Of a stretch of 20,176 nucleotides of DNA, positions 1 through 7,025 are shown piece after piece; positions within the stretch are counted from its first letter, which is position 1, and each line of letters opens with the position of its first letter. The position numbers and the translations under genes are program-made. The notes under the pieces were generated by a model, which searched no databases, was not told where the DNA came from, and saw only the letters and a program-made list of their open reading frames with translations. This DNA is from Selenomonas sp. (lineage in GTDB: Bacteria; Bacillota_C; Negativicutes; Selenomonadales; Selenomonadaceae): positions 1 to 20,176 of the forward strand of contig NZ_JAILKR010000088.1 in NCBI RefSeq assembly GCF_024693525.1, given 5' to 3'.

Positions 1-2
1 CG

Positions 3-137
3 ATGCAATTTCACCATAACCACTTCGTGAAATTGACAAAATCACCAGCTAGTGCCCTCCCTACAGGAGAATCGACTGTATTAGAAGTGCGGATATACGT
101 ACACATCATCGGAAATGAAGGCGGTATTCGGAAATGA
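3..137 (+). CDS. Short ORF of unknown function, possibly the end of an upstream gene
   Basis: An open frame of 44 codons runs from an ATG at position 3 to a TGA at 135-137. It could also be the tail of a gene that begins left of the window. Its stop overlaps the start of the next gene in an ATGA arrangement (134-137), which is typical of translationally coupled pairs. I recognise no domain. Against it: the first 35 bases form a hairpin, no ribosome binding site is visible, and the composition could equally be non-coding. The overlap is the only real support. Confidence 0.2.
   Translation: MQFHHNHFVKLTKSPASALPTGESTVLEVRIYVHIIGNEGGIRK
6..35. repeat. Short inverted repeat (9-bp arms)
   Basis: CAATTTCAC at 6-14 is exactly complementary to GTGAAATTG at 27-35, leaving a 12-base loop. 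No T-run follows on the plus strand, so it is not an ordinary terminator for that strand. It may be part of a dispersed intergenic element cut by the window edge. I cannot test copy number. Confidence 0.35.
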
Positions 138-574
138 CTAAATTAAAAATAAGTAAACCTCTCGTCTGTTTTTCCATTTCATTGATGACTTTGGTTAAGG
201 GAATGGATAAATACATCAACGAGAAATTGGTTTGGGGATGCCTTTTAATTTTATTTATATGCTTAGCCGTATATTGCTGGAAAAAACTTCATCAAAAAAT
301 ACTTATCCTATCGTTCGGTTTCTTTGGCGCATCCTGCTTGATTGAATTTTTCTGGCAAACTGACACACCATATGATGGCGTAATAAAAAATGCGGTAGGC
401 CTTTGGCTGATATTTTTTGCCATTGCGTCTGTATTGATCAGTAAACTGAAGGAATGTACCGAACCAGAAAAAAGGGCAGTGAAGTTAATTGTTGGTCTAT
501 TTGGCGGCTCGATATTTCTGTTATGTGCAATTGCCTGTCTAATTTTTTTGGATGAAATCGTAAAGGTGAAATAA
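134..574 (+). CDS. Small hypothetical membrane protein
   Basis: This 146-residue protein is not one I recognise. It has about four hydrophobic segments (roughly residues 8-22, 33-48, 56-72 and 88-104), then a charged stretch (KLKECTEPEKR) and a final hydrophobic helix near 116-140. It is therefore probably an integral membrane protein with no enzymatic motif. The ribosome binding site is weak: an AAGGCGG-like stretch about 10 bases upstream of the ATG. Codon use is AT-rich, unlike the GC-richer genes that follow, which hints at separate ancestry. It converges on the ABC transporter operon and shares a strong bidirectional terminator with it. The ATG overlaps the stop of the preceding short ORF, so the two may be coupled. 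Confidence 0.55.
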   Translation: MTKLKISKPLVCFSISLMTLVKGMDKYINEKLVWGCLLILFICLAVYCWKKLHQKILILSFGFFGASCLIEFFWQTDTPYDGVIKNAVGLWLIFFAIASVLISKLKECTEPEKRAVKLIVGLFGGSIFLLCAIACLIFLDEIVKVK

Positions 575-626
575 ACCAACAGCCTAACAGCACCTATTCT
601 GGTTGCCGTTAGGCTGTTGGTTTTTT
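573..626. terminator. Bidirectional intrinsic terminator
   Basis: A perfect 16-bp stem pairs 573-588 with 608-623 (core CAACAGCCTAAC / GTTAGGCTGTTG). It is followed by a T-run on the plus strand (618-626) and preceded by A-rich sequence that serves the minus strand. It lies between the convergent small membrane protein gene and the nikA-like gene and can end both transcripts. Confidence 0.9.
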
Positions 627-637
627 AGAAGTTTACG

Positions 638-2191
638 TTATTCCACATCGAGATCCGCGGTAATTTGATAATAGTCACAAGCATGGGAGGTATAGTTCTT
701 GACATTCGCCTTGGAAATCATGCTCATCTTGAGGAAGGAGCAGAATACGAACGCATGGTCATCGAGAACCACCTGTTGCATCTGCACAGCCAGCTCAGCC
801 CGCTTGGCCGGATCAAAGGTCTGGCTGAGTTCTGCTTCGAGCGCATCGAGTTTCGCGCTTTGATATTTGCCCTGATTCTTGGTAGCATTGCCCGTCGCAA
901 ATACCGTAAACCAATATTCGGGGTCGCCAGTTGGCGCCTGGACGTTGGCCATCGCATAAACATCCCAGTTCTTCGGATTTTTTACCACCTGATTATTATC
1001 CGCCGTGTTATTAATATCCACCGCGATACCAATATCCTTCAGCGTAGCCTGGGCCGATTCCGCTAACAGCGGCAGTTCCTGACGGCTGGGATAGGTCAGC
1101 CATTTAACGATGAGTTTTTTACCATTTTTTTCGCGGATGCCATCGCCATCGGTATCCACCCAGCCGGCCTGTTCCAATACTGCCTTAGCCCCTTCTGGGT
1201 CGTATTTCTCGGCTTTTACCTTATCGCCGCCAAAGGCCGCACCGGCTGGGAATACCCCGTTAGCCGGGAAGCCATTGCCCTCCAGTAATTTATCGACAAA
1301 GTTTTCCTTATCAATCCCCATAGAAATCGCCTTGCGGACAGCAGGATCCGCACAGACCGAATCCGGGTCGAAATTCATTTTGCCAAAGAAGCAACGCGAC
1401 GTAGATATCTGCGATATGGTGTATTTGTCATTCTTGAACAGCGGATAGCTTTCATACGCCATGCCATAGGCAGCCTGCACCTCACCAGATTGCAGGGCAT
1501 TGGCCAGGGTATTGCCATCCGTTATCGTGCGAATCGTAATCTTATCGAGTTTCGGCTTGCCGCCCCAATAATTGTCATTTTTCTTGAGGGTCAGATGGTC
1601 ATCGGTCTTCATATCCGTAGCGATATACGGTCCAGTACCAGCAACAATGCCATTGTCAAAGCCAGCATCCACGTCGATGATACAGCCATAGGGGTCGCCA
1701 AGGTAATTAAGTAGTGCCGGCTTCGGCTCCGTCGTTTTAATGATGATTTCCTGACCATTGGCCTCGATAGAAGCCACCTTCAAATCCTGCTTGGCGCGTT
1801 TGTTGTTTGCAATCAGATGTTCGAGGCACTGTTTAACCGAGGCACCATCCATCTTGCGGCCGGAAGAATAGGTGACATCATCGCGCAGGGTAATCTTCCA
1901 CGTAAGGGGATCGGTATTTTCCCACTTAGTTGCCAGCCATGGCTGGATTTCCATATTATCGGAGTATTTGACCAGCGTCTCTCCTACACCATAGCGAATG
2001 CAGGCCCAGCCAGCATAGGCATTATGGGGATTGATATCCGGTTCCTCATTGGAACTATTGAAAGTCGTATCGCCGATAGTCAACACCTTGCCGGCATCAG
2101 ACTTCCCCGTCTGACTGCCGCCACAGCCGGCCAGCGCCCCAATGCATAGGCTGGCACTTACGGCCAGCGCCAAAAGTTTTTTCCACTTCAT
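638..2191 (-). CDS. nikA: Nickel/peptide-type ABC transporter substrate-binding lipoprotein
   Basis: This 517-residue extracytoplasmic solute-binding protein belongs to family 5 (SBP_bac_5, the DppA/OppA/NikA fold). The ATG at 2191 is chosen because AAAGGAG lies 8 bases upstream; the open frame extends ten codons further without a better site. Residues 1-22 are a lipoprotein signal with lipobox LAGC, and Cys23 is the predicted lipidated residue. The mature protein shows family features such as an RYGVGETLVKY stretch near the N-terminus and a C-terminal lobe with PAVRKAISMGID. It is the last gene of the operon, 39 bases after nikE, with the terminator downstream. Specificity for nickel or a nickel-metallophore complex is inferred from the hydrogenase neighbourhood and the RYGVGETL signature that I associate with NikZ/CntA-like proteins. 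A peptide ligand remains possible. Confidence 0.8.
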   Translation of the reverse strand: MKWKKLLALAVSASLCIGALAGCGGSQTGKSDAGKVLTIGDTTFNSSNEEPDINPHNAYAGWACIRYGVGETLVKYSDNMEIQPWLATKWENTDPLTWKITLRDDVTYSSGRKMDGASVKQCLEHLIANNKRAKQDLKVASIEANGQEIIIKTTEPKPALLNYLGDPYGCIIDVDAGFDNGIVAGTGPYIATDMKTDDHLTLKKNDNYWGGKPKLDKITIRTITDGNTLANALQSGEVQAAYGMAYESYPLFKNDKYTISQISTSRCFFGKMNFDPDSVCADPAVRKAISMGIDKENFVDKLLEGNGFPANGVFPAGAAFGGDKVKAEKYDPEGAKAVLEQAGWVDTDGDGIREKNGKKLIVKWLTYPSRQELPLLAESAQATLKDIGIAVDINNTADNNQVVKNPKNWDVYAMANVQAPTGDPEYWFTVFATGNATKNQGKYQSAKLDALEAELSQTFDPAKRAELAVQMQQVVLDDHAFVFCSFLKMSMISKANVKNYTSHACDYYQITADLDVE

Positions 2192-2230
2192 ACCATGTTC
2201 TCCTTTCCTTCCGCTTCCCAAAAGAAAGCC

Positions 2231-2989
2231 TTACAAAACACTGTCAATCAGCATTTGGGTATATTCCATCTGCGGATGCCGGATTACGGCGTCTGCAGTC
2301 CCCTCCTCGACAATCCTGCCATTATGCATAACCAACACCCGGTCGCAAAAATCCTGTACCAAGGCAATGTCATGGCAGATAAACAAATAGGACATAGAAA
2401 GCTCCTGCTGCAAGTGATTTAAAAGCGTCAGTATCTCCGCCTGCACAGTCACATCCAATGCCGAGGTAGCTTCGTCGAGAATCAGCAGCTGCGGCTTAAT
2501 CGCCAGGGCTCGGGCAATTGCCGCCCGCTGGCACTGCCCGCCGCTGACCTCGTAGGGATAACAATCCCCCAAATCCGGACTAAGCCCGCAAAGGGCCAGC
2601 AGCCGAGCCGTTTCCGCTTGGGCCTCAGCTTTCGTAGCGCCATGGTTCCGCAAACTTTCGGCAATACCGTCTCCTAAGGTACAGCGCGGATCAAAACTAT
2701 CGATAGGGGCTTGAAATACCATCTGCATTTTTCGGTATGCCTGCTTTAAGGTATTTCCGCGGGCATTGGTAATATCTACCCCATCGAGAAAAATCTGCCC
2801 AGAAGTCACAGCGAGCAGCCGAGTCACCAGCTTAGCCACCGTGGTCTTGCCACTGCCGCTTTCCCCAATAATGGCCACCTTCTCACCGACGCCCACAGTA
2901 AAACTCACATCATCCACCGCCAGCACCTGTTCCCGGCTGCCAGCGGAAAAGACTTTTCGCAGGTTTCGGGTTTCCAGTACCGTTTCCAT
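2231..2989 (-). CDS. nikE: ABC transporter ATP-binding protein, NikE/DppF type
   Basis: This 252-residue ATPase powers the importer from the cytoplasmic face of the membrane. Its motifs are complete: Walker A GESGSGKT at 42-49, signature VSGGQ at 148-152, Walker B LLILDE at 168-173, and the switch His at 206. The SALDVTVQAEIL stretch after Walker B is typical of the dipeptide/nickel branch. The ATG at 2989 follows GGAGGTG with a spacing of about six bases and lies four bases after the stop of the paired ATPase gene. The protein stops shortly after the core, so it lacks the long C-terminal oligopeptide-binding extension of many DppF/OppF proteins; this resembles NikE. Nickel as substrate is inferred from context, not from these motifs. 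Confidence 0.85.
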   Translation of the reverse strand: METVLETRNLRKVFSAGSREQVLAVDDVSFTVGVGEKVAIIGESGSGKTTVAKLVTRLLAVTSGQIFLDGVDITNARGNTLKQAYRKMQMVFQAPIDSFDPRCTLGDGIAESLRNHGATKAEAQAETARLLALCGLSPDLGDCYPYEVSGGQCQRAAIARALAIKPQLLILDEATSALDVTVQAEILTLLNHLQQELSMSYLFICHDIALVQDFCDRVLVMHNGRIVEEGTADAVIRHPQMEYTQMLIDSVL

Positions 2990-2993
2990 TCAC

Positions 2994-3773
2994 TCACCTC
3001 CGCAGACATGGCACTGCCGCCAGCAATTTCTTCGTATATGCCGACTGCGGCTTTGCCATGACTTCATGGGTATTTCCGTATTCCACACAGGCACCATCCT
3101 TCATGATGAGGATTTTATCCGCCATTGCCCGGATGACACCGATATTATGCGTGACCAACAGGATACTCGTGCCAAACAGCTTGCGGGCCAAAAGCATTTC
3201 CTCAATGACCTGTTTTTGCACCGTCACATCCAGTGCCGATGTCGGTTCATCGGCCAGCAGGAGCTTCGGCTGCAAGAGCATTGCTGCCGCCACGCCAACT
3301 CGCTGCTGCATGCCCCCCGACAACTCGAACGGATAACTGTCCAAAATGCGGCGGGGGCTTCCAAAACCGAACTTGGCTAGGATGTCCTGGGCCTGTTCCT
3401 CAAACGCCACGGCATCTCTTCCTCCATGGGCCTGCATCATTTCCCAGAGTTGCGCCCGTACCGTGCGGATAGGGCAAAAGGAGTTGCCTGCCGATTGGAA
3501 AATCATCGCGATTTCCGAGCCGCAAAGTGCCCGCAATTCTTTTTCGGATAAATCCGGTAAATCCTTATCCCCATACCAGATATCCCCCCGTGTCACAACA
3601 CCGCCCCGTCCTAGAAGCCCCATAGCCGCCCGCAAGACCGTCGACTTGCCACTGCCGCTTTCCCCGGCAATACCGAGAATTTCTCCTGACTGCAGTGCAA
3701 AGCTGATATCCCGTACGACCCGCTTCTCGTAATAACGGATATCTACCTGTTCATATCGTATGATTTCCCTCAT
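2994..3773 (-). CDS. nikD: ABC transporter ATP-binding protein, NikD/DppD type
   Basis: This 259-residue ATPase is the partner of NikE in a heterodimeric motor. It has Walker A GESGSGKS at 37-44, signature LSGGM at 151-155, Walker B LLLADE at 171-176 and the H-loop His at 209. The start at 3773 is preferred over an upstream ATG at 3803 because GGAGG sits five bases before it, and because the upstream ATG would overlap nikC by nearly 30 bases. With this start the gap to nikC is two bases, which fits a tightly packed operon. The length matches NikD-like subunits without the C-terminal OppD/DppD extension. Confidence 0.85.
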   Translation of the reverse strand: MREIIRYEQVDIRYYEKRVVRDISFALQSGEILGIAGESGSGKSTVLRAAMGLLGRGGVVTRGDIWYGDKDLPDLSEKELRALCGSEIAMIFQSAGNSFCPIRTVRAQLWEMMQAHGGRDAVAFEEQAQDILAKFGFGSPRRILDSYPFELSGGMQQRVGVAAAMLLQPKLLLADEPTSALDVTVQKQVIEEMLLARKLFGTSILLVTHNIGVIRAMADKILIMKDGACVEYGNTHEVMAKPQSAYTKKLLAAVPCLRR

Positions 3774-3775
3774 GA

Positions 3776-4624
3776 TTACCTCCGATTCTTCGGGTCCAGC
3801 CAATCACGCACGGTATCGCCCAGCAGATTGAAAATCATGACCGAAAAGAAAATCGCAAAACCTGGAGCCAGCGTCACCCATGGCTGCGTCGCCAACAGAT
3901 TACGCGTATCACTCATCATACTGCCCCACTCGGGAATCGGCGGCTTTGCCCCAAGGCCCAAGAACGACAACCCCGCCAGCTCAATCATCATCGTACCAAT
4001 ATCAAGCATCGCCGTCACCAAAATCGGTCCAGCAATATTGGGGAGAACATGCTTGCCGATGATTTTCAGCGGACTACTTCCCGCCATCCGGACAGCCTGC
4101 ATATAGGGAAGTTCCTGCTGTGCCAGCGTCTGGCTGCGTGCGAGCCGCGCATACTTCGGCCAGCTGATGGCCGCCAAGGCAAAAATGGCGTTATGAACGC
4201 CGCCCCCTAAGACCGCTGCCACGGCCAGCGCAAATACCAGGCCCGGAAACGCCAGAAACATATCCGCCAGCCGCATGAGCACGGTATCTATCCATTTGCC
4301 CATCCAGGCACAAAAGATTCCGATGATCGTGCCAAAGCCAGTGATAAAACAAACTAACGCCAGCGTAGAAAAAATGCTCGTGAAACTTCCCGCAATAACC
4401 CGGGAAAACATATCACGGCCATACCGGTCCGTCCCCAAGAGATGCTGTGCCGATGGCGCAGCCTTTGCCAAGGACATATTCTGTTCATAGGGATCATACG
4501 GACACAGATATTCGCTAAAAAAAGCCGCCAAAATCAAAAGTGCGGCCACCGTCGAAAAGAAATACAATTTCCGCTTCAACCTGTCCCGGCGAATTTGGGG
4601 AGCACGTACACTTATTTCACTCAT
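3776..4624 (-). CDS. nikC: ABC transporter permease, NikC/DppC type
   Basis: This 282-residue integral membrane permease forms half of the import channel. After a basic N-terminus and a first membrane helix (about 21-39), it has the OppC-type segment HLLGTDRYGRDMFSR (61-75). The permease core has several helices, and a cytoplasmic coupling (EAA) loop lies at about 172-195 with AVRMAGSSPLKIIGKHVLPN. The ATG overlaps the nikB stop codon (ATGA, 4621-4624), and a GGGAGGGAG stretch precedes it, so translation is probably coupled. The length agrees with NikC/DppC proteins. Confidence 0.85.
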   Translation of the reverse strand: MSEISVRAPQIRRDRLKRKLYFFSTVAALLILAAFFSEYLCPYDPYEQNMSLAKAAPSAQHLLGTDRYGRDMFSRVIAGSFTSIFSTLALVCFITGFGTIIGIFCAWMGKWIDTVLMRLADMFLAFPGLVFALAVAAVLGGGVHNAIFALAAISWPKYARLARSQTLAQQELPYMQAVRMAGSSPLKIIGKHVLPNIAGPILVTAMLDIGTMMIELAGLSFLGLGAKPPIPEWGSMMSDTRNLLATQPWVTLAPGFAIFFSVMIFNLLGDTVRDWLDPKNRR

Positions 4625-5562
4625 TTCCGGCTCCCTCCCAAGCGAATGCGCGGGTCAAACTGATGATACAAAATATCAGCCACCAGATTCACCACCACAT
4701 AAATAATCGCCATCCACATGACATAAGCCTGAATCAGTGGATAATCGCGCATATTGATGGCATCAACGGCCAGCTTTCCCACACCGTCCCACATGAAGAT
4801 GCTTTCCACAATGGCCGTACCGCCCAGCAGACTGCCAATGGATAGCGCTAACAGCGTCATAATCGTCAGCATGGAGGCCTTCATGACATTTTTCCAAAGG
4901 ATAACCCGGTCACTTATCCCTCGGGCCATAGCGCCCTGCACATAATCCTTATTGAGCTCCTCTAGCACTGCCGAACGCACCTGCCGCATGTACTTGGCGG
5001 ACATCGCAATGGCCAGCGTCAGCGTCGGCATGATCGCACTCTTGAGGCCCACGCCGCTGGAAATGACCGGCAATAACTCCAACTGTATGCCTAAGAGCTG
5101 CATCAGCAGCATCCCGACAAAAAAATTGGGCATAGCATTGCCAATAAAGCTACAAAACCGCAGGATAAAATCGGTCCCTTTATCCTGGTGTACTGCCGCC
5201 AAAATCCCCGCGGGAATAGCAATCACCATCGTCAGCAGGATCGAAAGCGCCGTGAGTAAAAGCGTCGCCGGCAGCTTGCGCAAAAAAGCCGCGAGCACGG
5301 GTTCTCCCGTAACATAGCTGATGCCCATATCCCCATGGAACATCCCCCAAAGCCAATTCACATACTGTGTCAAAAACGGAAGATTTAGCCCCAAGTCCGC
5401 CCGCCGCTCATCGAGAATCTCCTGTGCCACCTCGACCCCGCGGTTCGTGTACAGCTCCGTTACCGCATCACTGCCAGCCAGATATATCAGCAAAAAAGAT
5501 AGGAACGTAATGCCAAATAGAATTGGTATTAACTGCCCAAATCGTCGCAAGGCATAATTCAT
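4621..5562 (-). CDS. nikB: ABC transporter permease, NikB/DppB type
   Basis: This 313-residue permease is the first gene of the importer operon. The start at 5562 is supported by AGGAGG nine bases upstream. Two in-frame upstream ATGs (5595 and 5580) lie at or before that ribosome binding site and are rejected. The N-terminus has the family pattern: one helix (about 9-28), a long extracytoplasmic segment containing DLGLNLPFLTQYVNWL, then the membrane core. The EAA loop contains DYVQGAMARGISDRVILWKN. The promoter lies about 40-70 bases upstream and carries one copy of the 19-bp palindrome shared with hydE and hydA, so the importer appears to be co-regulated with the hydrogenase genes. Confidence 0.85.
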   Translation of the reverse strand: MNYALRRFGQLIPILFGITFLSFLLIYLAGSDAVTELYTNRGVEVAQEILDERRADLGLNLPFLTQYVNWLWGMFHGDMGISYVTGEPVLAAFLRKLPATLLLTALSILLTMVIAIPAGILAAVHQDKGTDFILRFCSFIGNAMPNFFVGMLLMQLLGIQLELLPVISSGVGLKSAIMPTLTLAIAMSAKYMRQVRSAVLEELNKDYVQGAMARGISDRVILWKNVMKASMLTIMTLLALSIGSLLGGTAIVESIFMWDGVGKLAVDAINMRDYPLIQAYVMWMAIIYVVVNLVADILYHQFDPRIRLGGSRK

Positions 5563-5604
5563 CTTGCCTATCCTCCTCATAAAAATATAATACACAATAA
5601 TATT

Positions 5605-5634
5605 ATATTAGCGGAATATAAACGATTTTTGTAA
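5605..5634 (-). promoter_or_regulatory. Probable promoter of the nikBCDEA operon
   Basis: Reading the minus strand, a -35 like TTACAA (5634-5629) is followed by 18 bases and a -10 like TAATAT (5610-5605). The -35 overlaps the end of the palindromic element at 5633-5651. The match is moderate. A perfect TATAAT also lies at 5607-5602, but at a spacing of 21 bases from the same -35. Confidence 0.5.
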
Positions 5635-5651
5635 GCCCCCAGGGGGGATAT
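5633..5651 (-). promoter_or_regulatory. Palindromic operator copy 1, upstream of nikB
   Basis: This is one of three 19-bp sites matching AAGCYCCCNNNGGGGATAW (plus-strand reading here). Read toward nikB it is a C-tract/G-tract palindrome ending in CTT, which merges with the -35 box. Its centre (5642) is 32 bases from the first base of the -10. The regulator is unknown; activator-type placement is inferred from the position just upstream of the -35. Confidence 0.7.
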
Positions 5652-5681
5652 TTTCATATTTATACGAAATTTACAGTCATT

Positions 5682-5700
5682 TTATCCCCCCGGGGAGCTT
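5682..5700 (+). promoter_or_regulatory. Palindromic operator copy 2, upstream of hydE
   Basis: The sequence on this strand is TTATCCCCCCGGGGAGCTT, the reverse complement of the same 19-bp consensus. It therefore points toward hydE exactly as copy 1 points toward nikB. The final TT is the start of the -35 box TTGCAT. Its centre (5691) is 32 bases from the -10. Copies 1 and 2 are 30 bases apart in inverted orientation, in the space between the two divergent promoters. Confidence 0.75.
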
Positions 5701-5728
5701 GCATATCGCCATTAATATTTTTTATAAT
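5699..5728 (+). promoter_or_regulatory. Promoter P1 for the hydE leader
   Basis: A -35 TTGCAT (5699-5704), an 18-base spacer and a perfect -10 TATAAT (5723-5728) give a good sigma-70 promoter. Transcription would start near 5735, leaving a leader of more than 200 bases before hydE. Confidence 0.65.
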
Positions 5729-5743
5729 GGAGTTGATAGTTAG

Positions 5744-5890
5744 GTATATTCCATTCGCTACTTCAGAGGCTCAACTGACTTAGTGGGAATGTATTTGCAG
5801 AGAATAACTTCCCGTTTGTCTACTGCAATATATGGTCGCCGTGCATCAGTATAATTATTATTAATCTATACGATGCACGGCGTCTTATTT
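5744..5890 (+). ncRNA. Structured leader RNA upstream of hydE (possible attenuator or small RNA)
   Basis: The transcript from P1 can fold into three consecutive elements. Helix A pairs 5745-5752 with 5786-5793, including one GU pair. Helix B pairs 5795-5803 with 5819-5828, with one bulge. Hairpin C pairs 5837-5853 with 5867-5882 and is followed by TCTTATTT. The last looks like a terminator, so P1 may produce a roughly 150-base RNA or drive a leader that controls read-through into hydE. I match it to no named riboswitch class. A 21-codon ORF (5789-5854) ends inside hairpin C but has no convincing ribosome binding site. Confidence 0.4.
5837..5890 (+). terminator. Terminator-like hairpin between promoter P1 and hydE
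   Basis: CGCCGTGCATC (5837-5847) pairs perfectly with 5872-5882, then after a one-base bulge GTATA pairs with TATAC. The tail TCTTATTT is T-rich but interrupted. It lies before, not after, the gene it would affect, which suggests attenuation or a short separate RNA. Confidence 0.55.
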
Positions 5891-5896
5891 CCATGG

Positions 5897-5902
5897 TATA
5901 AT
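5897..5902 (+). promoter_or_regulatory. Possible second -10 box close to hydE
   Basis: A perfect TATAAT lies 46 bases before the hydE start and just after the terminator-like hairpin. No good -35 is found at 16-18 bases upstream, where the sequence is the GC-rich arm of the hairpin. It would need an activator or an extended contact, or it may be chance in AT-rich DNA. Confidence 0.25.
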
Positions 5903-5948
5903 AATAGCAGTGACCTACTAATATAAAACCCAAAGCAGAGGCTAATCT

Positions 5949-7025
5949 ATGAAGCATAACCATCTGATTGACCGGTTGCGTCAATCCCATAACCTCTCTC
6001 TTGAGGAATTCACGGAATTGCTGATCCATCGCGATAAGGAACTGCAGGCCTACGCCGCTGACCTGGCAGTCGAGACAGCAGAAAAGCATTATGGAAAAAA
6101 AGTTTTCATCCGAGGACTTATCGAATTCACCAACATCTGCAAAAACGACTGCTATTATTGCGGCATCCGTGCCAGCAATAGCAACACTCAGCGCTATCGT
6201 CTCAGCGAGGAACAGATTCTTGCCTGTGCCAAAAACGGCTATGAACTCGGGTTCCGTACCTTCGTCCTGCAAGGCGGCGAAGATCCTTACTACACCGATG
6301 ACAAAATCTGCCAGCTGATACGGCAGCTCAAGCACAATCATCCCGATTGCGCCGTCACCCTGTCCATTGGGGAAAAAACGAAGGAAAGCTATCAGCGATA
6401 CCGAAAAGCCGGTGCCGACCGCTATCTGCTGCGCCATGAGACCGCAACCCCCGCACACTACCGTAAGCTGCACCCATCGTCCATGAGTGCCGAAAATCGC
6501 TACGAATGCCTTCGTACCTTGAAAGAACTCGGCTTCCAGACTGGTGCTGGCTTTATGGTAGGCTCGCCAGGGCAGACACCAGCGGATTTGGCCCGCGACC
6601 TGCTATTTCTCCGCGAGCTCCAACCGGAAATGGTAGGCATCGGGCCCTTTATCCCGGCCGCAGGAACGCCATTTGCCCAAGAAAAAGCCGGCACCCTGGA
6701 TGAGACGCTGTTCCTGCTGAGCATCATCCGCTTGATGATGCCCGAGGTACTGCTCCCTGCCACCACGGCCTTAGGTACCATCGATCCCCGCGGACGCGAA
6801 AAAGGACTTCTCGCGGGTGCCAACGTAGTCATGCCCAATCTTTCCCCCAAGAGCGTCAGAAACAAATATCAACTCTACGATAACAAAATCTGCACCGGGG
6901 AAGAAGCAGCCGAATGCATTGTCTGCCTAACCAAGCGAATTGAATCCGTCGGCCGTGAGCTGGCCGTCGACCGTGGCGACAATGTCCGCTATACAAAACA
7001 GAAGGAGGACCAATACTGTGTATAA
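5949..7025 (+). CDS. hydE: [FeFe]-hydrogenase H-cluster maturase HydE (radical SAM)
   Basis: HydE is a cytoplasmic radical-SAM enzyme that acts with HydG and HydF to build the two-iron subcluster of the [FeFe]-hydrogenase active site. The 358-residue protein carries the radical-SAM motif CX3CX2C at Cys64, Cys68 and Cys71 inside IEFTNICKNDCYYCGIRASN. It also has VLQGGEDPYY, GAGFMVGSPGQT and the C-terminal VMPNLSPKSVRNKYQLYDNK, all typical of HydE as opposed to biotin synthase. The ATG at 5949 follows AGAGG with seven bases of spacing. Its last codons overlap the hydG start by eight bases, so the two are co-translated. It is divergent from the nik operon and shares its control region. Confidence 0.95.
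   Translation: MKHNHLIDRLRQSHNLSLEEFTELLIHRDKELQAYAADLAVETAEKHYGKKVFIRGLIEFTNICKNDCYYCGIRASNSNTQRYRLSEEQILACAKNGYELGFRTFVLQGGEDPYYTDDKICQLIRQLKHNHPDCAVTLSIGEKTKESYQRYRKAGADRYLLRHETATPAHYRKLHPSSMSAENRYECLRTLKELGFQTGAGFMVGSPGQTPADLARDLLFLRELQPEMVGIGPFIPAAGTPFAQEKAGTLDETLFLLSIIRLMMPEVLLPATTALGTIDPRGREKGLLAGANVVMPNLSPKSVRNKYQLYDNKICTGEEAAECIVCLTKRIESVGRELAVDRGDNVRYTKQKEDQYCV

Noticed and set aside
5633..5700. Palindromes as a NikR operator
   Set aside because: NikR sites have GTATGA and TCATAC half-sites with a long spacer; no such half-sites are seen, and the same element also controls nickel-free hydrogenase genes.
5633..5700. The inverted C/G-tract pair as a transcription terminator
   Set aside because: Neither palindrome is followed by a T-run, and both abut -35 boxes at a fixed distance from -10 boxes.
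5727..5783. 18-codon ORF starting in the hydE P1 -10 region
   Set aside because: Its ATG overlaps the TATAAT box and would lie upstream of the inferred transcription start.
5820..6473. Long minus-strand open frame over the hydE start and leader
   Set aside because: It runs antisense to hydE, which has complete radical-SAM motifs, and has no recognisable domain or ribosome binding site.
6940..7017. Upstream extension of hydG to the ATG at 6940
   Set aside because: It would overlap hydE by 86 bases; a strong AAGGAGG precedes the GTG at 7018 and gives the normal HydG length.
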